From contig CAWDAI010000001.1 of NCBI GenBank assembly GCA_963800275.1, positions 1 through 64,000 on the forward strand: a DNA stretch of 64,000 bases, in the 5' to 3' direction. Under the pieces are notes generated by a model. It worked only from the letters and a program-made list of their open reading frames with translations, was not told the origin of the DNA and searched no databases. A program made the position numbers and the translations under genes. Of the stretch, positions 19,450 through 32,933 are shown piece by piece. The stretch comes from JAFMJV01 sp963800275. Its GTDB lineage: Bacteria > Chloroflexota > Limnocylindria > Limnocylindrales > CSP1-4. Position 1 is the stretch's first letter. Every line of letters starts with the position of its first letter.

Positions 19450-20673
19450 TTAGGTGTTGGCCTCCTGGTATCCCTTCAACGCCTCCAGCTTCGCCTGGTC
19501 CATGTCTGCCGGCACCGGCACCTCGATCGTCAGGCCCGGCATCTCGGCAGCGGTGACCTCCTCGAGCTCAGGATTGGCACGCAGGATCCGTTTGCGCGTG
19601 ATGCCAAAGGTCTCGGCCACCTTCCTCAGGCCCTCTCCCGGCTGGATCACGTACAGCACGGTGCTGCCGGTCGTGTCCTGGCCCGTCGCAGGTGAGGCAT
19701 CGACGTCGAGTGACGACACCGGCGTCGGGGCCGGCGTGGGGGTCGGAACAGGGGCCGCGGTCGGCGTAGCACCAGCGGTCGCGCTGGCACCGGGGTCAGC
19801 CGAGCCGGCGGGTGATCCACCGCCACCACCCGAGCAGCTGCCCATGAGCAGGGCCAGCAGGACGAGGAGCACGACGACACCGCCCGCCGAGCCGGCAGCG
19901 ATGAGGGTGCGTCGGTCGCGCGGGATGCCGGCGTCGGAGCCGGTCCCGCGGACCGGACGAGTGGCGGCGGACTCGAGCTGGTCCGCCGGCACCGGGATGC
20001 CGCCATCCTGACCGACCTCCTGCGCGTACTTGTACATCTCACAGCGGGGGTGCTGATCGGTCAGGCAGAAGCGCTCCTGGAATGCCAGGGGCAGCGTGGC
20101 AGGCGGATCCACAGCCACGCATCGGTGCCCCTCGTCGGGCTCAGCCGATCGATAGGAGCCGTCAGCAGAGGTGAGGTACGGGCACACGGTCGCGAGCCAC
20201 TCGCTGCCCGGCACGACCGGGGCCATGAACGGCGCAGCTGGCGTCAGCGGTTCGGCCGTCGACCCATCCGCAGGCGTGGCCTCGACACCGGCGGCAGCGT
20301 CCGTGTCATCGGCGGCATCGTCCATGGCCGGAGCCTGCGCAGCATCGGCCGACACGGCCGGGGCCACAGGATCGGTGGAAGTGACTGGAGGCGCACCCCA
20401 GCGGCGCACACCGCTGCGAGGACCAGGCATCGCCGGCATCTGGGGCGCCGGGGGTAGATCACCCTGGCGGGCCGGATCCGCGGGCGCGGGGCTCGCGGGG
20501 TCGTCCGGGGTCGACCCACCATCAGCCTGGGCGTCTATCGATGGAGGCGGTTCGGCTGGCGCGCCGAGGCCGTCGACACGGTCCGGCTCACCTGCGGGAC
20601 CCCCGGGCTCCACCGGCTCCCCGTCACGGCTGTCGGGCGGTGTCCACTGTTCGTCCTGAGGCTCAGAGTGCAC
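19450..20673 (-). CDS. LysM-domain membrane protein with a Cys-containing module
   Basis: A 407-residue protein of unknown role. Residues 1-155 are Pro/Ala/Asp-rich and probably disordered. A module at about 160-215 has four spaced Cys (CPYLTSADGSYRSAEPDEGH, then C, FC and RCEMYKYA). One membrane helix follows at about 258-280 (AAGSAGGVVVLLVLLALLMG). Next come a Gly/Ser and Pro/Thr linker and a C-terminal LysM domain (VLYVIQPGEGLRKVAETFGI to LTIEVPVPAD) that likely binds peptidoglycan or other glycans. The topology suggests the Cys module is cytoplasmic and LysM external. It lies near the end of the rRNA operon but is not related to it. Confidence 0.75.
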   Translation of the reverse strand: MHSEPQDEQWTPPDSRDGEPVEPGGPAGEPDRVDGLGAPAEPPPSIDAQADGGSTPDDPASPAPADPARQGDLPPAPQMPAMPGPRSGVRRWGAPPVTSTDPVAPAVSADAAQAPAMDDAADDTDAAAGVEATPADGSTAEPLTPAAPFMAPVVPGSEWLATVCPYLTSADGSYRSAEPDEGHRCVAVDPPATLPLAFQERFCLTDQHPRCEMYKYAQEVGQDGGIPVPADQLESAATRPVRGTGSDAGIPRDRRTLIAAGSAGGVVVLLVLLALLMGSCSGGGGGSPAGSADPGASATAGATPTAAPVPTPTPAPTPVSSLDVDASPATGQDTTGSTVLYVIQPGEGLRKVAETFGITRKRILRANPELEEVTAAEMPGLTIEVPVPADMDQAKLEALKGYQEANT

Positions 20674-20768
20674 GGGGGGATGATACGGCCTCGCCCGATA
20701 TCGGTCCCCAGGCTGCGCGGACAGTGCCGGCGCCGGGACGACCCTCGGGGGCGGGACAACGCAAAAGA

Positions 20769-20886
<118 letters not shown>

Positions 20887-20993
20887 TCTTCATGCGTATG
20901 GAGTGACGACGTGATCGGGGGGCCGGCGATGCCGGCCCCGAAGCAAGTCATTGACTTCGCTTCCTGCCGTCGCGCGACCGACTTGTCGCGCTG

Positions 20994-21026
20994 ACACGGT
21001 GAAATCTTCCGGACCTTCTGGCAGCT
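20994..21026 (-). other. 3' half of the 23S processing stem
   Basis: This stretch downstream of 23S resembles (in plus-strand sense) the reverse complement of 24132-24165 upstream of 23S. Blocks GGTGAAAT, CCGGAC and GGCA are shared. In the transcript they would pair into the RNase III precursor stem of 23S rRNA. The rest of the 5S-23S spacer (20887-21048) shows nothing else. Confidence 0.7.
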
Positions 21027-21048
21027 GCCCTTGGTTGGGCTGCTGAAT

Positions 21049-24108
<3,060 letters not shown>

Positions 24109-24131
24109 TCTTCAGCAACTCACCCGAAGGT

Positions 24132-24165
24132 AGTTGCCAAGAGAAGTCCGGGAATTTCACCTTGT
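24132..24165 (-). other. 5' half of the 23S processing stem
   Basis: On the minus strand this segment reads ACAAGGTGAAATTCCCGGAC and onward. It pairs imperfectly with the segment at 20994-21026 downstream of 23S, forming the expected precursor stem. Confidence 0.7.
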
Positions 24166-24492
24166 CGTTCTACTCGGCAGAAATCGAAGTTCAAAAAAGA
24201 CTTACTTCAATATCTTCCGATCACGTCTTCACTTTGTAAGGTGCGGCGGGCACTGCCCGCGTTTCCAGCGATCCGCTGGTCGGAGACCTCCAGGTGTATG
24301 GCCTGGAGCCCTCTGATCAGGGGACCTCCGGGAGCTGACACCACAAGACGGCTCGAAGTCCTCGAGCCGTCCGAAGCGATCAGCTGGGGTTGCTCTTCGA
24401 GAGCCTGCGGGGTCTACCCGATCTTCAGTTCCGTTGTCAGGTTCGCCGTAAGCAGTTCGCCTACCTCCCTGGCGTTCGGTCTCCGGCAGGGC
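24166..24492 (-). other. tRNA-Ala to 23S spacer
   Basis: 327 bases with no gene. They include an AT-richer stretch near 24180-24240 and a possible stem around ctcgagccgt/acggctcgaag (about 24349-24371). A TGCTCTTCGAGAGC segment (24391-24404) could fold or resemble boxA. No further tRNA was found. Confidence 0.6.
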
Positions 24493-24568
24493 TGGTGGAG
24501 ACGAGGAGACTCGAACTCCTGACCCTCTCCTTGCAAAGGAGATGCTCTTCCAACTGAGCTACGCCCCC
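24493..24568 (-). tRNA. tRNA-Ala (anticodon TGC)
   Basis: A complete cloverleaf in the 16S-23S spacer. Acceptor GGGGGCG pairs with CGTCTCC using G-U pairs, and the anticodon stem TCTCC/GGAGA encloses TTTGCAA. The 3' CCA is encoded. Confidence 0.96.
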
Positions 24569-24596
24569 TCAAGGCCTGACGATCACCGAACGTTGA

Positions 24597-24673
24597 TGGT
24601 GGGCGTTTCTGGACTCGAACCAGAGACCTCTGCCTTATCAGGGCAGTGCTCTAACCAACTGAGCTAAACGCCC
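24597..24673 (-). tRNA. tRNA-Ile (anticodon GAT)
   Basis: A complete cloverleaf in the 16S-23S spacer. Acceptor GGGCGTT pairs with AACGCCC, and the anticodon stem CTGCC/GGCAG encloses CTGATAA. The 3' CCA is encoded. The 16S-Ile-Ala-23S order is the common one. Confidence 0.97.
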
Positions 24674-24714
24674 AGGCGTGGCCCTCACCGTGAGCGAACT
24701 CACCGAGGGGACCG

Positions 24715-24741
24715 GCACCTTAACAGTTGAAGAGTGACAGA
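24715..24741 (-). other. 3' half of the 16S processing stem
   Basis: In plus-strand sense these 27 bases match 25 of 27 positions of the reverse complement of 26482-26508, on the other side of 16S. They therefore pair in the precursor to form the 16S stalk. The rest of the 240-base 16S to tRNA-Ile gap holds no gene. Confidence 0.85.
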
Positions 24742-24911
24742 AAGCCTGCTGCGTGAGCAGTTTCGGTGCTTGGTGCAGGGTCGACACGATCACATGCGAG
24801 CGAAGCTCGCACGCCGCCCCCCACCCTGCGGGTTGGCGGTGTCGATCGGTCGATCAACCTGGGAGGGTATCTAGCGCTTTGGCCTCACCGATGGCCTCGG
24901 CTCCCTCTCCC

Positions 24912-26416
<1,505 letters not shown>

Positions 26417-26481
26417 GAAGGACTCGCCTTGCGGCTCGTCCTATTGGTTCGGGGTTCAATCCGCTCACACAAACAGACTTG

Positions 26482-26508
26482 TCTGTCACTCTTCACTTGT
26501 TAAGGTGC
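26482..26508 (-). other. 5' half of the 16S processing stem
   Basis: Lying in the rRNA leader, it reads GCACCTTAACAAGTGAAGAG and onward on the minus strand and pairs with 24715-24741. RNase III would be expected to cut this stem to release pre-16S. Confidence 0.85.
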
Positions 26509-26549
26509 TCGCCGGATCCGTCCTTCGACGTCTACCGGCACGGCCGCCT

Positions 26550-26579
26550 ATGATGGCACACACCCGCTAGGGCTGTCAA
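26550..26579 (-). promoter_or_regulatory. rRNA operon promoter
   Basis: On the minus strand there is a perfect -35 TTGACA (26574-26579), an 18-base spacer and a -10 CATCAT (26550-26555). Transcription would start near 26542, about 125 bases before 16S and upstream of the processing stem. The remaining leader up to 26760 contains no gene. Confidence 0.65.
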
Positions 26580-26760
26580 ACACAGGGTTCACCGACCCAG
26601 GCCCCGAGGGACCCGGGAGGTGCGCTCTTCGCGAAGGTCCTTCGCGCTGCGCAGAAGCAGGACTATAGATGGTCCGCGAGAAGTCGTCAAACGCCGCGTG
26701 CGGCAGGCCCGGAAGCGGCTCGCGGGACGTGTCGGATGAGGTCTCGACCCCGCGACCGAC

Positions 26761-26946
26761 TCAGATGACGCCCGTCTCCAGCAGGTGGATGAACGTGCCG
26801 GCGCTGACCCAGCAGAGAAGGCCGAGGAGCCAGCCTCCGGGCTCGCCGAGGAGACCCGTCAGGATCCAGTAGAGCACGAGCCCGAGGAGCAGGGCGATCG
26901 CCGGCTTGATGAGCCGCAGCAGCGCCTCGTTGACCAGGTACATCAT
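26761..26946 (-). CDS. Small two-span membrane protein after recR
   Basis: Sixty-one residues with two hydrophobic helices (about 12-32, LIKPAIALLLGLVLYWIL, and 38-55, GWLLGLLCWVSAGTFI). Its ATG overlaps the recR TGA by four bases, which supports real, coupled translation. It occupies the position that bofA has in Bacillus, between recR and an rRNA operon. However, it is shorter and no clear BofA signature is seen, so no function is assigned. Confidence 0.65.
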   Translation of the reverse strand: MMYLVNEALLRLIKPAIALLLGLVLYWILTGLLGEPGGWLLGLLCWVSAGTFIHLLETGVI

Positions 26947-27575
26947 CGGTCGCCACCCTCGATCAGCTGGTGTCGGCCCTGGAGGGCGCGGACCAACGTG
27001 ACCTCGTCGGCGTATTCGAGATCGCCGCCGACGGGAATGCCCCGGGCGATGCGTGAGATGGCGCCGACCCGGCCACCGATGCGCTCGGCCAGGTACATGG
27101 CGGTAGCCTCACCCTCGAGGGTCGGGTTCGTGGCGATCACGATCTCCTCGAACGACTGGCCGCTCGCGTGTCGCTCCTCCACCCTGCTCAGCAACTCGCT
27201 GATGTGCAGCCGTTCCGGCCCGATGCCATCGACCGGCGAGATGGCGCCGTGGAGCACGTGATATCGGCCCTTGAAGGCCCGCGTGCGCTCCAGCGCGAGC
27301 ACGTCCAGCGGCTCTTCCACGACACAGAGACGGCTGTCATCGCGCATGGGATCGGTGCAGATGGGGCAGAGCGGTCCGGTGCTGATGTCGAAGCAGCGTT
27401 CGCAGAAGACGACGTCATCGCGCACGGCTATGAGGGCGGCCGCGAGCGTGCGCGCCTCCGTGTCCGGTGCCCGCAGCAGGTGATAGGTCAGCCGCTGGGC
27501 CGTCTTGGGACCGATGCCGGGCAGGCGGGAGAAGGATTCGATGAGTCGGGCGACCGGCTCGATGAGCTGGCTCAA
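26943..27575 (-). CDS. recR: Recombination mediator RecR
   Basis: RecR works with RecO/RecF to load RecA on gapped DNA. The TTG at 27575 is taken as start (LSQLIEPVARLIESFSRLPG). It lies 13 bases after the ybaB stop, and the upstream in-frame ATG at 27674 lies inside ybaB in another frame and adds only unconserved residues. The 210 residues show the helix-hairpin-helix (FSRLPGIGPKTAQRL), a C4 zinc finger (CERCFDISTGPLCPIC), the TOPRIM domain (LCVVEEPLDVLALERT) and the Walker-B-like C-terminus (GIPVGGDLEYADEVTLVRAL). Confidence 0.96.
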   Translation of the reverse strand: MSQLIEPVARLIESFSRLPGIGPKTAQRLTYHLLRAPDTEARTLAAALIAVRDDVVFCERCFDISTGPLCPICTDPMRDDSRLCVVEEPLDVLALERTRAFKGRYHVLHGAISPVDGIGPERLHISELLSRVEERHASGQSFEEIVIATNPTLEGEATAMYLAERIGGRVGAISRIARGIPVGGDLEYADEVTLVRALQGRHQLIEGGDR

Positions 27576-27588
27576 GCGGCGACCGTGA

Positions 27589-27912
27589 TCACATGCCCCC
27601 GAGGCCGAGCCCGGGTGGCAGGTTGAGGCCGCCGGCCACGCGCTGCATCTTTCGCTCGCCCTCTGCCTTGGCATTGGTTTGGGCGTCGGCCACCGCCGCC
27701 ACCACCAGATCCTGCAGATCCTCGAGGTCGTCGGGGTCCACGACCTGCGGGTCGATGGAGACCGAGATGATGTCGAGCTTGCCGCTGACCACGGCCTTGA
27801 CCACGCCGCCGCCAGCCGTGCCTTCGACCCGTAGCTCGTCCAGCTCCTGCTGCACGCGGGCCATGTCCGCCTGCATCTGCTGGGCCATCTTGGCCAGGTT
27901 GCCCATGCCCAC
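27589..27912 (-). CDS. ybaB: YbaB/EbfC nucleoid-associated protein
   Basis: A small DNA-binding protein of 107 residues, dimeric in known cases. The N-terminal helix (MGNLAKMAQQMQADMARVQQ) and the core (GGGVVKAVVSGKLDIISVSI) followed by VVDPDDLEDLQDLVVAAV match the family. It has a Gly/Leu-rich C-terminus. It lies between dnaX and recR, the usual arrangement, 38 bases after the dnaX stop. Confidence 0.96.
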   Translation of the reverse strand: MGMGNLAKMAQQMQADMARVQQELDELRVEGTAGGGVVKAVVSGKLDIISVSIDPQVVDPDDLEDLQDLVVAAVADAQTNAKAEGERKMQRVAGGLNLPPGLGLGGM

Positions 27913-27950
27913 GGTCGTACTCCTTGTTGCGCTCGTCTTCCTGGTCGATC

Positions 27951-29613
27951 TCAGTCGATGTCTTCGACCCCGGCCGGCTCGTCGTCGAAGATCTGCCGCG
28001 CCCGGGCCACGAGATCGCCGTCACCGGCGTCCACCGGCGCCACGAGCTCGAGGTTCGTTACCACGCAGCGTACCGCCACCGGGCTCCCGATGACGCCCGC
28101 GATGCCCTCCTCCAGCACCCGCCGCTTGCGTTCGGCGATGTCGCGCATGAAGGCCTGGTCCTCAGGGAAGCCGAGGACGAGGAAGCCGTCGCGAAGCTCG
28201 ACCGGGCGACAGGTCGCCACCAGCGGGCGGTTGGCGGGATTGCTGGCGATGGCAGCGACGATCGCCGGCCACGACGCGCGCACACCTTCGATGCCCGGGC
28301 CCGGGCCGGCAGCGATGGAAGCACCAGATGCCGCGGGCGCCGCCCCGGAGACCACCGGCGGGGATGCGACCTCCGGCTCAGCGGTGACCGGTGCCGGCTC
28401 AGGTGACGGTGTCGCCGGCTCGGGTGACGGTGTCGCACGAGGCTGGGGCTCGACGGCCGGTGGAGCATCCCCCGTCGGACGCGGATCGGGCCTGGCTGCG
28501 GGGGCGATCGGTCGGGGCCGGTCGCGCGACGGCCGGGCGCTGCGGCTCCTCGGCGGCAGCGAGCAGGCACAGCTCCAGCTGCCAACGGTAGCCACCCAGC
28601 CCCGAGCGGCTGGCGTCGATGCCGGTCAAGCGGCGCGCGGCCTGCGTCAGCGAAGCCAGGGGTACGGCATCGTCCGGCGCCGGCCGCGACATCCGCGCCA
28701 CGAGTTCTGTGCGCAGGCGGGTCACCAGCTGTTCGCTGAAGGCGACGAGGTCGCGGCCCTCCGCTTCGAGGCCGTCGAGGACCTCGATCCCGCCGAGGAC
28801 ATCGCCCGCGACCAGCGCCTCGAGGAAGCGGTCGACCATGGCGCCGTCGGCGAGTCCCAGCAGATCCGCCACCGACGCCACCGTGATGGGGTCGTCGGCG
28901 CTGACGAGCACCTGGTCGAGCATCGACTCCGCGTCACGCATGCCGCCGTCGGCCATGTGCGCAACCAGCGCGACGGCCTCCGGCTCCACCTGCCGGCCCT
29001 CCGCCGCCAGGATGCGCCTGAGCTTGCCCTCGATCTCCGGCACCGCCAGTGGCCGGAAAGTGAAGCGCTGGAGTCGCGAGACGACCGCCGGGCGGATCTG
29101 GCTGGGGTCGGTCGTGCAGAAGACGAAGAGGACACCCTCGGGCGGCTCTTCGAGGGTCTTGAGCAGGACGTCCCAGCCCTCTTTGATGCGCTGGACCTCG
29201 TCGATGATGAAGACCTTGTGCGAGAGATCGGCGGCCGCGGTGTAGACGCGCGGGACCAGCTCGCGCATGTCATCGACCTTGTTGTTGGAAGCGGCGTCCA
29301 GCTCGACCACGTCAAGGGCCCGCCCTTCGCGGATGGCCACGCACGAGGGACAGACATCGCAGGGCTCACCGTCGCGCAGGTCGGGGCAATTGACGGCCTT
29401 GGCCAGGATGCGGGCCATGGAGGTCTTGCCCGTGCCGCGGGGCCCGACGAACAGGAATGCGTGGCCCACCCGGTCGAGGCGAACGGCATTGCGCAGGGTC
29501 TGCACCACCGCGTCCTGGCCCACGATCTGGGAGAAGGTCTGAGCCCGGAAGCGACGGTAGATGGCCTGGGTGGAGCCGGTGTCCTCGCGGCTGGGGGTAG
29601 GGCGTTCGGTCAT
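27951..29613 (-). CDS. dnaX: DNA polymerase III subunit gamma/tau, frame change at a C5 run
   Basis: The clamp-loader ATPase. The ATG at 29613 gives MTERPTPSREDTGS. The AAA+ part shows Walker A VGPRGTGKTS, a zinc site with CPDLRDGEPCDVCPSC, DEVQRI and sensor residues in CTTDPSQIRPAVVSR. The initial frame stops at 28399 shortly after a Pro-rich linker. A second frame continues through a Pro-rich linker into a tau-like C-terminal domain (ASWPAIVAAIASNPANRPLV, then DGFLVLGFPEDQAF) to the stop at 27951. The switch lies near a run of five C (plus ggggg, 28500-28504). Dropping one C joins the frames into about 553 residues. Either an indel error or a gamma/tau recoding site is possible. Confidence 0.93.
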
Positions 29614-29759
29614 CGGTCTCCGTGCATCGGAGCGCTCACGCGCCCCGGCCGTGGTGTGCGGCCCGGGTCCCGGGCGGACACACCGATGAGCTGGGTAGCC
29701 GTGCACCCTCCGTCGATCACGTCGGACCGCGGGCCCTGCCGGGACGTAGGCTCGGACCA

Positions 29760-29852
29760 GGCCGGTCCGCGGCACCCGGTGAGCATCGCTTAACGCTGCT
29801 TCCTTCCGGACCTGACGTGGTTCACGCGTCGCCGCTGCGCGGGACCCGATCC
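29760..29852 (-). ncRNA. ffs: Signal recognition particle RNA, small bacterial type
   Basis: The minus strand carries the diagnostic apical domain: GTGAACCACGTCAGGTCCGG, then AAGGAAGCAGCGTTAAGC. Flanking GGTCCCGCGC and CCGCGGACC can pair as the base of the hairpin. It has no Alu domain, so it is the 4.5S-like form that works with Ffh in membrane targeting. It lies between tRNA-Ser(GGA) and dnaX, the classical scr-dnaX order. Ends are approximate. Confidence 0.93.
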
Positions 29853-30016
29853 TCAACACCTATCGTCCCGTTGGCTTCCGCGGAGGGCGGACCTCGGGAG
29901 GGGATTCAGCCCTGCTGGAGCGGTTTGCAGGTACAGGGCACCGCTAGTTCCCCGCCTAGCACGGCCATCGCATGATAGCGGGCGGGGCGGTCGCGCGGGG
30001 AGGGCCGGGAAAGGAG

Positions 30017-30104
30017 TGGCGGAGAGGGCGGGATTCGAACCCGCGATGGGTTTCCCCATACGGCATTTCCAGTGCCGCGCACTAGGCCTCTATGCGACCT
30101 CTCC
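30017..30104 (-). tRNA. tRNA-Ser (anticodon GGA)
   Basis: A class II tRNA of 88 bases. Acceptor GGAGAGG pairs with CCTCTCC, the anticodon stem CGGCA/TGCCG encloses CTGGAAA, and a long variable arm is present. The 3' end GCCA is encoded. Confidence 0.96.
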
Positions 30105-30316
30105 GTGGCCAGCGATGCACAGCGCGAGCGCGAGCGAGCCGGCACGCGACAGACGCAAGGTTAGACTATCGGCATCCCACCGTGCATCTGGCGAGGCGCG
30201 ACGTCCGCGCAGCGCCGATCCACACCAGTGCGCCGCCACCAGAGCGCCCCTCGGTCGCTGGGTCCACGATGACCCCGACCCACCGTGCTGGGCGCCGCGA
30301 AACGCAAGGGAGCCCC

Positions 30317-32131
30317 GTGTCCGACCGTCTATTCGCCCTGTTGCTGACCGCCGTCACCGCGCTCGTCATCGCCACTCCCCTGGCTGCCGCCGAGAACGAG
30401 AATCCGCTGCAGCCACTGGACGCCTCGAGCCCCCGAGCGACGCTGCAGTCATTCGTGGACCAGACCATGGTCACCGAGGAGGCGGCGCTGGCCTACCGCT
30501 CTGACCGCTCGCTCGAGGCCCAGCAGGTGTACCTGGACGAGGTCGCCAAGACTCGTGAGCTCTTCGACCTCTCGGAGGTGCCCTCGGCATCACAAAGCGA
30601 GACGGTGGAAGAGGACTTCCTGGCCCTCGCCGATATCCTGCTGCGGATCCCCCTGTCCGACACCGCGTCCATCCCCGATGCGGACCAGGTGGCAGCGGAG
30701 GAGCTGGAGCAGTGGACGCTGCCAGGGACCGAGATCACGCTCAAGCCCCTCGAGGAAGGCGATCGCGCCGGCAGCTGGGTCTTCTCCGCTCGGACCGTGG
30801 ACAACCTGCCGGGCTGGCGCGACCAGGTCGAAGGCTTGCCCGTCCTGGTCGAGGATCGGACCATCACCGACTGGCGCCGCAACAGCGACATCTCCACCGG
30901 TCCCCTGATCCCGTCCGCGCTGGTCGACGCGCTCCCGGGGTTCAGCAAGGTGCGCGTGCTGGGCAGCCCCCTGTGGAAGTCGATCGTGGCCCTGCTGGCG
31001 GCCCTGCTCATCGCCCTGCTCGTGACCCTCTGGTACCGCTGGATCGGCCGGCGCCGGACTCCTGGCACGGTCGGCGGACACGCCCTCGGCGCGACCACCC
31101 CGCTGTTGCTCTTCGCCTTGCTCTTCGTCTACGACGTCTTCATGGGCTCGCAGATCGATCCCAGTGGACAGCTGGCGGAGGTCGTGGTGGTGGGGACGAC
31201 CATCACCTTCTGGATCGGTGTGGCCTGGCTCTTCTACGAGGTGCTGCAGATGCTCACCGAATGGAGCATCGGGTCCCCGCATGTCTCGGACACCACCTAC
31301 GACCCTCACCTGCTGCGCCTGGTCTCGCGGGTCATCAGCGTCGCGGGCGTCATCCTCATCCTGCTCTTCGGTGCCAACGAGATCGGCATCCCGGCGCTGG
31401 GCTTGCTGGCTGGGGCCAGTGTCGGCGCCCTCGTCATCGGGCTCGCTGCGCAGAGCACGGTCGAGAACCTCATCGGCGGCATGACGCTCTTCGCGGACAA
31501 GCCCTTCGTGGTGGGGGACTTCGTGCGCTTCGGCGAGGACGACGGCACGGTCGAAGAGATCGGCCCCCGCTCGACGCGCATCCGCAAGCTCGATGGCACG
31601 CAGCTGACGGTGCCCAACAGCGACATCGTGCAGGCCAGGATCAGTAACTTCACCCAGCGCAACAACGTGCTCCTGCTGCACACGGTGGGGGTGCGCTACG
31701 AGACCACCGTGCAGCAGATCGAATGGCTCGTGGCGCGGATCCGGGAGGGGTTGCTGGTGCACCCCAAGGTGGAGGAGGACGAGAACATGCCTCGCGTGCG
31801 GCTGGCAGGCTTTGGCGCCTCATCGATCGACATCGAGGTGCGAGCCTACGTGGCCACGACCAGCATGCACGAGTTCATGGCGGTGCAGGCCGACCTGCTG
31901 GCGATGGTCATGCGCGCGGTCGAGGCAGCCGGCACAGGCATGGCCTTCCCCTCCACGACGGCCTACCTCACTCGTGATGACGGCATCGTCGGGCCCGAGG
32001 CGCTCGAGGAGCCGGAGGCCGGCACGGACGAGCCGGAAACGCCCGAGCAGGCGGCCGCGAGGACCGACCAGAGGCCGGCAAGGCTCGAGGACGAGACGGA
32101 GAACGGGGAAGGCGAGGACACGTCCGCCTGA
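30317..32131 (+). CDS. MscS-family mechanosensitive channel with an exported N-terminal domain
   Basis: A plasma-membrane channel that relieves osmotic pressure. The GTG at 30317 was chosen because AAGGGAG lies 5 bases before it and a signal peptide follows directly (SDRLFALLLTAVTALVIATP, cleavage near AAA). The longer in-frame ORF overlaps tRNA-Ser. Of 604 residues, about 30-210 form an extracytoplasmic domain of unknown fold. Four to five membrane spans follow. The pore helix and beta domain read GLLAGASVGALVIGLAAQST, then ENLIGGMTLFADKPFVVGD, then the lower domain with LTVPNSDIVQARISNFTQ. An acidic tail closes the protein. The gene stands alone among minus-strand tRNAs. Confidence 0.92.
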   Translation: MSDRLFALLLTAVTALVIATPLAAAENENPLQPLDASSPRATLQSFVDQTMVTEEAALAYRSDRSLEAQQVYLDEVAKTRELFDLSEVPSASQSETVEEDFLALADILLRIPLSDTASIPDADQVAAEELEQWTLPGTEITLKPLEEGDRAGSWVFSARTVDNLPGWRDQVEGLPVLVEDRTITDWRRNSDISTGPLIPSALVDALPGFSKVRVLGSPLWKSIVALLAALLIALLVTLWYRWIGRRRTPGTVGGHALGATTPLLLFALLFVYDVFMGSQIDPSGQLAEVVVVGTTITFWIGVAWLFYEVLQMLTEWSIGSPHVSDTTYDPHLLRLVSRVISVAGVILILLFGANEIGIPALGLLAGASVGALVIGLAAQSTVENLIGGMTLFADKPFVVGDFVRFGEDDGTVEEIGPRSTRIRKLDGTQLTVPNSDIVQARISNFTQRNNVLLLHTVGVRYETTVQQIEWLVARIREGLLVHPKVEEDENMPRVRLAGFGASSIDIEVRAYVATTSMHEFMAVQADLLAMVMRAVEAAGTGMAFPSTTAYLTRDDGIVGPEALEEPEAGTDEPETPEQAAARTDQRPARLEDETENGEGEDTSA

Positions 32132-32181
32132 GCAGCGCCGTGGCCGGCGGTTGCCGGCAGGTGGTACCGGACCGAGGGTGA

Positions 32182-32267
<86 letters not shown>

Positions 32268-32320
32268 GGGTAGCGGAGTCTAGCAAAGCCTCGCGCGGGG
32301 GCGAGCCGGCAGGACGGGGG

Positions 32321-32773
32321 CTAGGTCCCGGCGCCGGCCGCGAGCAGGTCCGGACGCAGGTCCTCCGCGTCCTCCTGCAAGATGCCCGAGACGACCTGCA
32401 GGCGGCGGCGCGGCCCACGCGTCTGGCCCAGGCCTTGCGCCGAGAGGCAGGCGCCCTCGTCGGGATCGGGGAGAGCGAAGACGACGCCGTCGGCATCACA
32501 CGCGATGAGGGCGCCGACGCACATGGGACACGGCTCGACGACGCAGAAGACGGTGGTCCCGGCGAGCGACCGGCGGCCGAGGCGCGTGGCCGCCTCGCGC
32601 AAGGCGATCATGACAGCGTGGGCCGTCGGATCCCCGGTCTGGTTCACCGATTCCCGGCCATGGGCGACCATGGCTTCATCGAGCACGGCAACGGCGCCGT
32701 TGCCTCGCTCCCCGTCACGTGCTGCTGCTCGGGCCTCGGCGAAGGCGGCGCGCATGTAGAGCTCATAGTTCAT
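32321..32773 (-). CDS. TadA/nucleoside deaminase-like protein lacking the catalytic Glu
   Basis: This 150-residue protein has the cytidine-deaminase fold of TadA, which converts A34 to inosine in tRNA-Arg(ACG). Zinc ligands are visible: His in DPTAHAVMIALREA and two Cys in EPCPMCVGAL. The proton-shuttling Glu expected after His-Ala (HAE) is Val (codon GTC), giving HAVM as in the eukaryotic ADAT3 pseudo-subunit. The codon differs from GAG/GAA by at least two bases, so a single sequencing error does not explain it. Its place near SRP RNA and dnaX matches tadA in Bacillus. It may be an inactive partner, a divergent enzyme, or a nucleoside-binding protein. Confidence 0.8.
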   Translation of the reverse strand: MNYELYMRAAFAEARAAARDGERGNGAVAVLDEAMVAHGRESVNQTGDPTAHAVMIALREAATRLGRRSLAGTTVFCVVEPCPMCVGALIACDADGVVFALPDPDEGACLSAQGLGQTRGPRRRLQVVSGILQEDAEDLRPDLLAAGAGT

Positions 32774-32933
32774 GGCCGTGCTCCCGTCGTCCTGCTGCAG
32801 GGCGGCTCCCGATCTGGGCTCATCCTACCTGCCCCGTGCACGCGGTACCATCAGGGACCAGCGATTTCACCTGATCACCAGCGGACGCTCACGTGCGTGT
32901 GCGCCTGCGCTACAGAGGGGACGGACGGAGCAC

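Noticed and set aside
30092..30316. Longer start for the MscS gene
   Set aside because: It would overlap tRNA-Ser and place an Arg-rich stretch before the signal peptide. The GTG at 30317 has a good ribosome site.
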